64,000 bases of DNA from Oribacterium sp. (GTDB lineage: Bacteria; Bacillota_A; Clostridia; Lachnospirales; Lachnospiraceae), in contig SFND01000013.1 in assembly GCA_004554245.1 (NCBI GenBank), positions 1-64,000 of the forward strand, in the 5' to 3' direction. Under the pieces are notes generated by a model. That model had not been told where the DNA came from, made no database searches, and saw nothing but the letters and a program-made list of their open reading frames with translations. The position numbers were made by a program, and so were the translations under genes. Below, piece by piece: positions 15,753 through 24,087 of the stretch. Numbering within the stretch: the first letter of the stretch is position 1; each line of letters begins with the position of its first letter.

Positions 15753-16757
15753 TCAGTCCTCGTCGGTGTCACCGCTCGCGAAGTCGATGAACTTACCGGT
15801 GCCGATGGCGACCGCGGTGAGCGGGTCCTCGGCGAGTACGCAGTTGATGCCGGTCTTCTCCTGCAGAAGCTTATCGAGGCCATACAGGAGAGAGCCTCCA
15901 CCAGTCATGACGATGCCGCGCTCATAGATGTCGGCAGCGAGCTCTGGTGGCGTGCGCTCGAGTACGTTATGCACAGCATTGACGATCATCATCGCCGGCT
16001 CCAGCAGCGCGTCCATGATCTCGTCCGAGCTCACGATGACGGTCTTCGGGAGAGCGGTCACGAGGTTGCGTCCGCGGACCTCCATGGTAACGTTCTCCGG
16101 GCGCTTGCTGGCGCAGCCGATGTTGACCTTGATATCCTCGGCGGTACGCTCACCGATGAGGAGATTATGCTTCTTCCGCATGTAACGGAGGATGGCCTCA
16201 TCGAAGTCGTCGCCGGCCACCTTGATGGACTCGGAAACGACCGGACCGTCCAGTGCGATCACGGCGATATCCGCGGTACCACCACCGATGTCGATGATCA
16301 TGTTGCCCTGCGGCTTACTGATGTCGATGCCGGCACCGATGGCCGCCGCTACCGGCTCCTCGATGATCGTGACCTCACGGGCACCTGCGTGGTAAGCGGC
16401 ATCCTCGACGGCCTTCTTCTCGACCTCGGTCGCACCACTTGGGATGCAGACAGAGATACGCGGCTTCCGGAGGGTACGCTTGCCGACGGCCTTCTGAATG
16501 AAGTACTTCAGCATCTTCTCCGTCAGGGTGTAGTCCGAGATGACGCCCTGGCGCAGCGGACGAACCGCCGAGATGTTCTCCGGGGTGCGGCCCAGCATGA
16601 GACGCGCGTCCTCACCGTACGCCAGCACGGTGTTCGTATCGCGGTTAACGGCCACCACGGACGGCTCCTTCAGAACGACGCCGCGGCCTTTTATATATAC
16701 AAGGATGCTGGAGGTACCCAGATCAATGCCGATATCATTTGAAATCAGTGAAAACAT
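15753..16757 (-). CDS. mreB: MreB/Mbl-type rod-shape actin
   Basis: The 334-residue actin-like protein starts FSLISNDIGIDLGTSSILVYIKGRGVVL. It has the phosphate-1 loop (IGIDLGTSS), phosphate-2 ('MIIDIGGGTADIAVI') and adenosine ('GIVMTGGGSLLYGLDKLL') motifs of MreB. It forms membrane-attached filaments that guide cell-wall synthesis. ATAGGAGTTTTTC precedes the ATG. It stands alone, away from mreC-mreD, so it may be an Mbl or MreBH-type paralogue. Confidence 0.93.
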   Translation of the reverse strand: MFSLISNDIGIDLGTSSILVYIKGRGVVLKEPSVVAVNRDTNTVLAYGEDARLMLGRTPENISAVRPLRQGVISDYTLTEKMLKYFIQKAVGKRTLRKPRISVCIPSGATEVEKKAVEDAAYHAGAREVTIIEEPVAAAIGAGIDISKPQGNMIIDIGGGTADIAVIALDGPVVSESIKVAGDDFDEAILRYMRKKHNLLIGERTAEDIKVNIGCASKRPENVTMEVRGRNLVTALPKTVIVSSDEIMDALLEPAMMIVNAVHNVLERTPPELAADIYERGIVMTGGGSLLYGLDKLLQEKTGINCVLAEDPLTAVAIGTGKFIDFASGDTDED

Positions 16758-17355
16758 GAAAAACTCCTACTATATAACGATGTATAAAACGAAGCCCTGT
16801 CAGGATACGCAGCTCTCTGCGCTGCGCCACGCACGGTCGGTACCGTTTCCGATACCCGTCCGAAGAAATCCCGTCGAAGCTGCTCTCGTGAGCCACCCGG
16901 CTTATGGGCGCGCAGGGCGAATTTAGTAATTCAACATAGAATCTTCTATAGTATAATCGATGGCCCTCTGTTTTTAAAGTCAGAATTGTGGAGTTCGGGC
17001 ACGAAAGAATCTCGTAAATGATCCTTTCGCTTCTGTTTAGACTTTGTTTAGATTCTTTAGAGTTCTTTTAGTCTGGCGACATACTTCAGTCACAAGTGCC
17101 CTGTATCATATATCATAGTTACAGAGATGTAACGAAGAAACGCTTTTCATACTCATACTCCGGAGTTGAAATACACTCCGGAGCCCCCTTCTAAAAAAAC
17201 GGTCGCAAATGCTTACGATTCTTTATGAAAGACGGGGCGATGCACAAACGCTCCAGCAGATTCATGAAGCTCCATCGAGCATGACCGTTTTCCATATACT
17301 TCATAGGAGTTCGGCTCCCCCCTTGGCTGATCTCTTGACATAAAGCACAAACATG
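16758..17355. other. Intergenic region upstream of the mreB-like gene
   Basis: No coding region is convincing here. 16936-16960 has TATA-rich sequence in both directions that could hold an mreB promoter. 17157-17182 is an inverted repeat (ACTCCGGAG-N8-CTCCGGAGC type) without a T-run. Nothing else is recognised. Confidence 0.4.
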
Positions 17356-17394
17356 AAAATCCCGTCGAAGCGAAGAAGCTCCGGCGGGATTTTT
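17356..17394. terminator. Terminator after the aminotransferase gene
   Basis: AAAATCCCGTCG / CCGGCGGGATTTTT hairpin with T-runs on both strands. It lies about 70 bases past the aminotransferase stop. Confidence 0.8.
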
Positions 17395-17416
17395 CAGTTT
17401 GAGAGGATGTACGTAA

Positions 17417-17481
17417 GGGGGTCTGACCCCATAAAGTTCAGTTTAGAATCTGTTTAGAAAAATTTAATGGGGTCTGACCCC
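17417..17481. repeat. Two REP-like GGGGTCTGACCCC palindromes
   Basis: GGGGGTCTGACCCC (17417-17430) and GGGGTCTGACCCC (17469-17481) lie 52 bases apart. The second overlaps the aminotransferase stop codon and encodes its last residues. Confidence 0.85.
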
Positions 17482-18663
17482 ATAAATTTTCGCGAGCTGT
17501 TCCCAGGCCGGGATGGAGCGTTCGATCATCGCGTAGTCGACGCAGTAGGCGATGCGTACATAGCCCGGGAGGCCGAAGCCGTCACACGGGACGATGATGA
17601 TGTTGAGCTTCTCCGCGGCGGCGGCGAAGTCCGCGGCGCTGCCGTTCGGTGCCTTCACGAGCATGTAGAAGGCACCCTCTGGTCGAACACACTCGAAGTC
17701 GAGGCCGGAAATGGTGGCATACAGCAGCTTCCGGTTCCGGTCATAAAACGGAACATTGGCCTCTACCGCGAGACAGTCCTTCACGACGAGCTGCAGGAGG
17801 GACGGCGCGTTCACGAAGCCGAGGCAACGGTTCGCGATCGTCAGGGCCTGGATCATCGTGTCGTGATCGTCTGCGCGCTTCGCCAGCGCCATGTAGCCGA
17901 TACGCTCGCCCGGCAGTGACAGGGTCTTGCTGAAGCTGTAGAGGAAGACCGCGTTTTTGATGATATTCGGGATGTACGGGACGGTGAGGCCGTCGTACAC
18001 GAGCTCGCGGTACGGCTCGTCGCAGATCACGTAGATCGGATGGCCGATTTCCTGCTCCTTACGTTCCAGCATCGCGCCGAGCTTCCGAATGGTTTCTTCG
18101 GTGTAAACGGCACCCGACGGATTGTTCGGGTTGTTCACGATGATGGCCTTCGTACGCTCGCCAATGCAGGCTTCCGCGGCGTCGATGTCGAGCTGGAAGT
18201 GTGCGGTATCCGGTGGGACGATGGTGAGCTTCCCGCCGAAGTTTGCGGCGTAGCTGCGGTACTCGGTGAAGAACGGGGCGAAGGTTAGGACTTCGTCGTC
18301 CGGGTCGAGGAGTGCGCGGAGGACGTCGTTCAGGCCGCCGGCAGCACCCACGGTCATGATGATGTCCTGGGCGTCATAGTCGGTGCCGTGGAGGCGATTC
18401 AGGTGTTCCGCTACCGCGGCACGCACCTCCGGGTAGCCTGCATTGGCCATATAACCGTGAACATAATTCGGCGCTTCCTCTGTCGCGATGCGTACGATGG
18501 AATCGCGCACCTCCTCCGGGACCGGCGAGGCCGGGTTGCCGAGGCTGAAGTCGTAGACGTTTTCACGGCCGACGCGTGCGGCGAGCTCCTGCCCGAGCTC
18601 GAACATCTTGCGGATCGCGGAGTTGCCGGCGACCAGCTGCTGCATACTTTTCGAAAGTGCCAT
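17464..18663 (-). CDS. Pyridoxal-phosphate-dependent aminotransferase (class I/II)
   Basis: The 399-residue fold-type I enzyme has substrate-binding 'FSLGNPASPVPEEV', 'VNNPNNPSGAVYTEE', 'VICDEPYRELVYDG' and the PLP lysine in 'LYSFSKTLSLPGERIGY'. It probably transaminates aspartate, aromatic or branched amino acids; the sequence does not decide. The start follows GAAGGAGGAAGATATG. Oddly, the last residues (GVRPH and stop) are read from a REP-like palindrome, so the natural C-terminus has been replaced or extended. The repeat array at 18944-19343 lies in its upstream region. Confidence 0.9.
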   Translation of the reverse strand: MALSKSMQQLVAGNSAIRKMFELGQELAARVGRENVYDFSLGNPASPVPEEVRDSIVRIATEEAPNYVHGYMANAGYPEVRAAVAEHLNRLHGTDYDAQDIIMTVGAAGGLNDVLRALLDPDDEVLTFAPFFTEYRSYAANFGGKLTIVPPDTAHFQLDIDAAEACIGERTKAIIVNNPNNPSGAVYTEETIRKLGAMLERKEQEIGHPIYVICDEPYRELVYDGLTVPYIPNIIKNAVFLYSFSKTLSLPGERIGYMALAKRADDHDTMIQALTIANRCLGFVNAPSLLQLVVKDCLAVEANVPFYDRNRKLLYATISGLDFECVRPEGAFYMLVKAPNGSAADFAAAAEKLNIIIVPCDGFGLPGYVRIAYCVDYAMIERSIPAWEQLAKIYGVRPH

Positions 18664-18713
18664 ATCTTCCTCCTTCGCCCGCGGATGGCGGGCGTTTGTG
18701 TCGTTCAGTGATT

Positions 18714-18727
18714 AGGGTCAGACCCCT
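18714..18727. repeat. REP-like palindrome
   Basis: AGGGTCAGACCCCT is followed by TTCCGAAATCC, matching the flank of other family copies (TTACGAAATCC). It lies 50 bases upstream of the aminotransferase start. Two further GC-rich dyads follow (CTTCCGAAATCCGGAAG and GGGGGT...CCCCC). Confidence 0.7.
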
Positions 18728-18943
18728 TCCGAAATCCGGAAGGGGATGCCCGGGGGTACGCAGGGGTCAGCCCCCGGTACAGACGTTGCTTTTCATTTCT
18801 TCTCATTGTACCCCAACGCTTCGCGCGCTTGAAGTAGTATTTGGGAATATTTTCGATAGCCGAAAAAAAGAAGTGCGGGTGTCGTTCCGAATAGACCGGA
18901 AATGGACGCATGAAGAACAGTAGCGACGGAAATGAATGAGCAC

Positions 18944-19343
18944 TATCCACTTTTAGCTCTTTTTATAAATAATGGATATGTTTTGCGGGTGAAAATCGAT
19001 TCTTGCAGAAGAAACTATCCATTATTTTAGTATTTCAAAAATAATGGATATCAAAATGCTAGTTTCATAAGAGCTGATGCGTGACAACTATCCAAGATTT
19101 TTAAATAGAAGGATTATTGGATACGAAGAGATCGATGAAGGTAAGATATCTTCAAAATCCATATCTACTTTTTATGAATCAAGCCGATCTTAGATCGTAC
19201 GCAAATAAGCGTATGTATGATTCCGTCCAAATTTATCCAATATATATCAAATATGAAAATAGTAGATAGTCTGAGTATCTGCGCAAGTTCGGTGAAATTA
19301 GTCATAATTATCCACTTTTTTCAAAATTATCAAATATTTGATA
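18944..19343. repeat. Six-unit array of spaced inverted half-sites (72-75 bp period)
   Basis: Left half-sites TATCCA start at 18944, 19016, 19089, 19162 (TATCTA), 19234 and 19309. Right half-sites TGGATA, or one-mismatch forms, start exactly 29 bases later each time: 18973, 19045, 19118, 19191 (TAGATC), 19263 (TAGATA), 19338 (TTGATA). Each 35-bp unit is T-rich on the left and A-rich on the right, and the 37-40 bp between units is unrelated. The region is strongly AT-rich compared with flanking genes. It could be a cooperative protein-binding array, partition-like site or degenerate repeat-spacer array. No cas gene is present. Confidence 0.8.
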
Positions 19344-19360
19344 TTTCTCATGATTTATAT

Positions 19361-19389
19361 GAAAAACCCGCCGAAGTATCGGCGGGTTT
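19361..19389 (-). terminator. Terminator after the PF06541-type gene
   Basis: AAACCCGCCG / CGGCGGGTTT stem followed by TTC and an AT-rich tail on the minus strand. It lies between the membrane-protein gene and the half-site array. Confidence 0.8.
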
Positions 19390-19407
19390 GAGCTGTCAGA
19401 CAGGATG

Positions 19408-20640
19408 TCATATCTCTTCAGCGGCGCGGTCCTTCGCTTTTTCGGCGTCGATGCGGGCTTCCATCTTTTCGAAGCTCTCGCGGTGGCGCTGTGAGGAGGC
19501 GCGGAGACGCGCGTAGAATTCGAAGTCTGCGCTGTGGCGTGGGTGATGGGTCATGGTCGGGTTGTTTCGAAGGGTGTTGCCGACCCACCAGTTCATGCGG
19601 CCGCTGCGGGCATCACCGCCATCCTCCAGGATGGCGAGGCGCTCTTCGAGGCGACGACGGCGTTCCTCGGCGAGGCGACGGCGCAGCTCGAGGCTGCGCT
19701 GGACGGCGGACTTGCCGAGCTCACCGGCGCTGCGGCCGGTTTCCGCAACCGTGCGCACGGCCTGCGCGCCGGTGTCGGCGACGCTTTGCGCCGCGCTGCG
19801 CGCGGTCTGCATGCCGCTGTCCACAGCGGCACGCGCCGCCTGGACGCCGCTTTCGGCGAGGCTGCGCGCCGCGAGGGTGCCCGTCTCACGGGCAGCCTGC
19901 AGAGCGCGGGCAGCCTCCTCGGTCGCGAGCTTCGCGGCCGCCAGACGTCCCTCCGACTCCGCGACGATCTTCACTTCAGAGGCATTGGCACGCGCCGCCT
20001 CCTGCAGCTCCTCGAGATGCTCGCGAGCTTCCGAGATACTCAGCTTCAGCTGCTGAATCTCCTCCGAATTTGCGGCGAGGGTCTCGAGACGCTTCCGGAT
20101 ATCGAGGGCACCGAGTACAGAGAAAATCACGTCTTCGACGAAGAGCGTGTAGAGCATGGTGACGACGACGATATAACCGATCGGGGTCCAGTCCACGGTG
20201 AGCTCCGCCACACGCGGATGCAGGAAATGCACGAAAAAGAGCGCCATCGCGCCCCAGCCGAGGGACGCCCCGAGGCAGATGTAGCCGCGGAAGTTCAGCG
20301 GATTCTGGCTGTAATCCCACCATTTCATGTGGAAGATGTGGTACATGAGCGGCCCGGTGATGAGCTCGAGGCCGGTGCCGACCAGCATGCCCATCAGGAA
20401 GGTCGTGATGAGGTTCGCGCGGTAGGGCCAGGCGAAGATGAGGAAAAGCGTGCCGCCGGCGCCGTAGATCGGAAGCCACGGGCCGTGACAGAAGCCGCGG
20501 TTCATGAGGCGCATCGATTTCAGCGAGCAGTAGGTCGACTCGAAGCACCAGCCGAAGATGCAGTAGAACATGAAAAACCACGCCCACTGCAGCAGAGTGT
20601 AATTCTGAAAGACCTTTAAACCATTAACGAAAACCCACAT
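19408..20640 (-). CDS. PF06541-type membrane protein with coiled-coil C-terminus
   Basis: The first ~165 residues have five or so membrane segments and match the 'putative ABC transporter permease' family PF06541 ('FYCIFGWCFESTYCSLKSMRLMNRGFCHGPWLPIYGAGG', 'LITGPLMYHIFHMKWWDYS'). Despite that name its function is unknown. Residues about 185-345 form a long Ala/Glu/Arg coiled coil with loose repeats such as 'AARSLAESGVQAARAAVDSG'. The last 60 residues are basic. Monocistronic, with its own terminator. Confidence 0.8.
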   Translation of the reverse strand: MWVFVNGLKVFQNYTLLQWAWFFMFYCIFGWCFESTYCSLKSMRLMNRGFCHGPWLPIYGAGGTLFLIFAWPYRANLITTFLMGMLVGTGLELITGPLMYHIFHMKWWDYSQNPLNFRGYICLGASLGWGAMALFFVHFLHPRVAELTVDWTPIGYIVVVTMLYTLFVEDVIFSVLGALDIRKRLETLAANSEEIQQLKLSISEAREHLEELQEAARANASEVKIVAESEGRLAAAKLATEEAARALQAARETGTLAARSLAESGVQAARAAVDSGMQTARSAAQSVADTGAQAVRTVAETGRSAGELGKSAVQRSLELRRRLAEERRRRLEERLAILEDGGDARSGRMNWWVGNTLRNNPTMTHHPRHSADFEFYARLRASSQRHRESFEKMEARIDAEKAKDRAAEEI

Positions 20641-20668
20641 TTTTCTTGAAATTCCTTTCTATGAAGAC

Positions 20669-22009
20669 TCAGAGTAGCCGGTCCGGAAGCTTCTGGATGG
20701 CGTCGAAGAGGCGCTGGAGGATGCCGGCGGAAAGCACGAGGGTCATGAGGAGCGACAGGGCGATGAGCAGGAGGACGTGCAGGCTGTTTTCCGGGCCGGC
20801 GGCGGTGATGAAGCCGCTTGCGAGGAGGAGGTCACGGATCGGGCGGTGCAGGATGTAGATCTGCAGGGTGCGCTGCCCGATGGTGGTGAGGAGCGGGATC
20901 TGCCGGTTCGGCATCAGGGCGAGGAGCGTGAAGCTCATGAGGCCGGATACGAGGAACCAGGCGAGGCGGATCAGCCAGAGCTGCGAGCTGAGCGCGCCCG
21001 GAAAGGCGGCTGGGTTCTGCTCCGGATGGAAGCGGTAGTACCAGGCACCGTAGACGACGTTTCGGTACGGAAGCAGGCGGTCGAAGGTCTGCGTGCCGAT
21101 CAGCGCGAAACAGAGGAGGCCGAGCGCCATCAGGAGCAGGACAATGCCTCGATCGGCACGCTTTGAAGTCCCTTCCGAAGACCGACGCCGGGAGGTCGCG
21201 CGTTTCGGTGCCGCTACACTCTCCTGCTGCACTCCGAGAAACTTCATCAGGCGTTCCGGGCCGATGAAGTAGCCGGCGAAGAAGAACGGGGCGAAGGCGA
21301 TGACGCGATCGAGGGCGAGGAAGTCGCCGATACCGGCGAGGGCACCGCTCGCGAGGTAGCCGCCGGCGAGGGACAGGCCTGTGAGGAGGATCCAGGCGAT
21401 CAGACTGCACGGGATGCCGCGCTGTGCCCTGCCCGCCTGCAGACCCTCGTCCGACTGCGCCCGCCTCTCACTCGGCTGGTGGCGACGATTCGAACATGCA
21501 GGCCGGAGCGGAAGCACTTTTCCTCGGCACCCGGCGAAGAAAGGGATCATCAGATACCAGAGGAGCAGGGCGAGGAGGTACCAGGGTGCACCGGAGGTAT
21601 GAAGGAAGTCCGGGAAGCGGGTCGTGCGGCCGTAGGCGGGAATCTCCGAGAAGAACAGGATGAACTGAAACAGGAGGTACAGCCAGAGGGTCGAGCACCA
21701 GCGATGTCCGTTGAAGTGACCCACGGTAGTCACCTGCTGAGTGGCAGAAACATTGGTCGCGTGATGCGGGTGGCGCTGTGCACAGTTTTCGGCTGGAGCA
21801 TGCGCCTGCTTCGGCACGCGGATGTAGATGCGCTGCGCGAGGAGGCCGGAGATGAAGACGAAGGCGGGCATGTGAAAGGCGTAGATCATATAGAAGAAAT
21901 TTGTGACGCCGCGGGTCGTGCCCTGGATCGGGAGCAGCATGTGGCCGATCACCACCAGGGTGATCAGGATGCCCTTTGCGTTGTCGAGCTTCAGATTTCG
22001 TTCCTTCAC
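20669..22009 (-). CDS. Acyltransferase 3-family membrane protein with inserted loops
   Basis: Residues from 'KLDNAKGILITLVVIGHMLLPI' and 'FHMPAFVFISGLLA' match acyltransferase 3 / fucose 4-O-acetylase-like proteins, which O-acylate extracytoplasmic polysaccharides. About ten hydrophobic segments follow. The start is GTG at 22009 after GAGGTGTTTT. Three stretches look foreign: a His/Ala/Thr-rich loop near residue 75, a Cys/Arg-rich loop near 155 and an Arg/Ser-rich loop near 265, all between membrane segments. The first loop carries a CATTGGTCG variant of the local 9-mer. About 446 residues. Confidence 0.82.
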   Translation of the reverse strand: MKERNLKLDNAKGILITLVVIGHMLLPIQGTTRGVTNFFYMIYAFHMPAFVFISGLLAQRIYIRVPKQAHAPAENCAQRHPHHATNVSATQQVTTVGHFNGHRWCSTLWLYLLFQFILFFSEIPAYGRTTRFPDFLHTSGAPWYLLALLLWYLMIPFFAGCRGKVLPLRPACSNRRHQPSERRAQSDEGLQAGRAQRGIPCSLIAWILLTGLSLAGGYLASGALAGIGDFLALDRVIAFAPFFFAGYFIGPERLMKFLGVQQESVAAPKRATSRRRSSEGTSKRADRGIVLLLMALGLLCFALIGTQTFDRLLPYRNVVYGAWYYRFHPEQNPAAFPGALSSQLWLIRLAWFLVSGLMSFTLLALMPNRQIPLLTTIGQRTLQIYILHRPIRDLLLASGFITAAGPENSLHVLLLIALSLLMTLVLSAGILQRLFDAIQKLPDRLL

Positions 22010-22098
22010 AAAACACCTCACTAAATCTGAGGACCAGGCCCGGGTTGCACTTCTAGCGACCGCAAACGTATCCATCGCCGGGCCGGTCCAAATAAAAA

Positions 22099-22143
22099 AC
22101 ACGGTGGCAGGCCGCCTCTCTCTGATGGCAGCCCTCCACCGTG
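22099..22143 (-). terminator. Terminator after pgm
   Basis: CCACGGTGGAGGG / CCTGCCACCGTG hairpin followed by TTTTTTATTT on the minus strand, between pgm and the acyltransferase gene. Confidence 0.85.
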
Positions 22144-22224
22144 GCTTGATTCATATCTGCACCGCTCGTGCGTCCTGTCGTAACGGGCACCTACGATGCT
22201 TCATACTTCATCTTTGATCATCGC

Positions 22225-23907
22225 TTATTTAAACAGCGGCTCGAGTGCGGCTGCCAGCTTCTCCTTCTCGGCTTCAGCCTCTGCGAGGTCCTTTCCGAGG
22301 GTGGTGTAGTAGGCCTTGATCTTCGGCTCCGTGCCGGACGGGCGAACCACGACGGTGGAGCCGTCATCGAGGGAGTAGATCAGGACGTTCGCTGCTGGAA
22401 GTCCGGTCTCCTCCGGCTTCGTGTAATCCATGACCTTCACGACCTTCTTACCGGCGAAATCCTTCGGCGGATTCGTGCGGAGCTCGTTCATGATGCCGGC
22501 CATCTTATCCATACCGCTGAGGCCCGGGAACTCGAAGGAATCGACCTTGTTGAGGTAGCGTCCATACTCCTTGTAGATCTCCTCGAGGCGCTGCTTGATG
22601 GAGGATCCGATGGAGCGATAGTACGCAGCCATCTCGCAGATGAGCATGGAGCCGATCACGGCGTCCTTATCACGTACATACGGGCCGGCAAGGTAGCCGT
22701 AGGACTCCTCGAAGCCGAAGATGAAGCGATCCACTTCCCCGGCTGCCTCGAGCTGTGCGATCTGGTCACCGATCCACTTGAAACCGGTGAGGGTCTCCCG
22801 AAGCTCGACGCCATAGTGCTCGGCGACAGCATTGGCCAGCGGTGTGGAAACGATCGACTTCACAGCGACTGGCTTCGCCGGCATGGTGCCCTGCTCGGTG
22901 CGGCCTGCGCAGATGTAATCGAGGAGCAGTACGCCCATCTCGTTACCGGTGACGAGCTCATAGGAACCGTCCGGGCACTTCATGGCGATGCCGACACGGT
23001 CTGCATCCGGGTCGGTCGCGAGCATCAGGTCCGCGCCGGTCTTCTCAGCGAGCTCGAGGCCCTTCTTCAGTGCGTCGAGGATCTCCGGGTTCGGATAGGA
23101 GCAGGTGGTGAAGTAGCCGTTCGGGTACTCCTGCTCCGGCACGATCGTGATGTCGTGGATACCGATGTCGTTCAGTACACGGGTGACCGGAACGAGGCCG
23201 GTACCGTTCAGTGGTGAGTACACGAGCTTGAGGCCGGAGGTCGCCGCGATACCCGGGCGGATCTGACGTGCCTCGATCGCCTCGTAGAGTGCGTTCTTGC
23301 AGTCGTCCTCGACGAACTGGATGAGACCCTTATTGACGCCCTCGGCGAAGCTCATGTACTTCGCGCCGGTGAGCACGTCGGTCTTCTGGATCTGCTGGTA
23401 AACGATGTCCGCAGCCTCATCGGTCATCTGACATCCGTCCGGACCGTAGGCCTTATAGCCGTTGTACTTCGCCGGGTTGTGGGAAGCGGTCACCATGATG
23501 CCGGCGTTGCAGTGATAGTAACGGGTGGCGAAGGAAAGGGCCGGTACCGGCATGAGCTCATCGTAGATGCGCACGTGGATGCCGTTCGCTGCCAGCACAC
23601 CGGCTGCGTCACGTGCGAAATTCCAGCCCTTCAGACGGGAATCGTAGCTGATCGCAACGGTCTGTGTTCCGCCCTGGGTCTTCACCCAGTCTGCCACACC
23701 CTGTGTCGCCTGACGAACGACCCAGATATTCATCCGGTTGGTTCCTGCGCCGAGTGTGCCGCGGAGGCCAGCGGTTCCAAACTTCAGTGCAACGGCGAAA
23801 CGCTCCTTGATCGCGTCATCATCGCCTTCGATATTCTGAAGCTCGGTTTTTAAGTCAACATCCTGAAGCTCGGCATGAAGCCAACGCTTATATTCATCCT
23901 GATACAT
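22225..23907 (-). CDS. pgm: Phosphoglucomutase / phosphomannomutase (alpha-D-phosphohexomutase)
   Basis: The 560-residue protein has the long-form Firmicutes PgcA-type layout: 'LKFGTAGLRG' near the N-terminus, the phosphoserine loop 'TASHNPAKYNGYK', metal-binding 'ATDPDADRVGIA', the sugar loop 'GFEESYG' and the phosphate-binding 'VVRPSGTEPKIK'. It interconverts glucose-1-P and glucose-6-P for glycogen and cell-envelope sugar synthesis. A GAGAGGG ribosome-binding site precedes the ATG. Full length, alone in its unit. Confidence 0.95.
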   Translation of the reverse strand: MYQDEYKRWLHAELQDVDLKTELQNIEGDDDAIKERFAVALKFGTAGLRGTLGAGTNRMNIWVVRQATQGVADWVKTQGGTQTVAISYDSRLKGWNFARDAAGVLAANGIHVRIYDELMPVPALSFATRYYHCNAGIMVTASHNPAKYNGYKAYGPDGCQMTDEAADIVYQQIQKTDVLTGAKYMSFAEGVNKGLIQFVEDDCKNALYEAIEARQIRPGIAATSGLKLVYSPLNGTGLVPVTRVLNDIGIHDITIVPEQEYPNGYFTTCSYPNPEILDALKKGLELAEKTGADLMLATDPDADRVGIAMKCPDGSYELVTGNEMGVLLLDYICAGRTEQGTMPAKPVAVKSIVSTPLANAVAEHYGVELRETLTGFKWIGDQIAQLEAAGEVDRFIFGFEESYGYLAGPYVRDKDAVIGSMLICEMAAYYRSIGSSIKQRLEEIYKEYGRYLNKVDSFEFPGLSGMDKMAGIMNELRTNPPKDFAGKKVVKVMDYTKPEETGLPAANVLIYSLDDGSTVVVRPSGTEPKIKAYYTTLGKDLAEAEAEKEKLAAALEPLFK

Positions 23908-24087
23908 AGATAGATTGCCCTCTCTTTCTGAAAAATTCAGCTATTATAAATATATCAATTTTGCACATCCGCTTCAAGGCGTCGGGGCATGTTCACGGCA
24001 GTTTCACTGAATTTTTAGTAACAGTCCAGCCGGGAGGTAGAGCCCCTCCGGGTCCTCATCTGGCTGACTCTTCGTGTCCTCTTCTCT

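Noticed and set aside
18705..18950. 81-residue open frame upstream of the aminotransferase
   Set aside because: No RBS, overlaps REP-like and GC-rich dyads, no family resemblance.
18944..19343. CRISPR array
   Set aside because: Unit and spacer lengths fit, but the 35-bp units share only 6-base ends and base bias, not a conserved repeat, and no cas gene is in the window.
18944..19343. Replication origin with DnaA boxes
   Set aside because: TTATCCAC-like sites occur, but they are paired as fixed inverted half-sites and no dnaA, dnaN or gidA-type gene is near.
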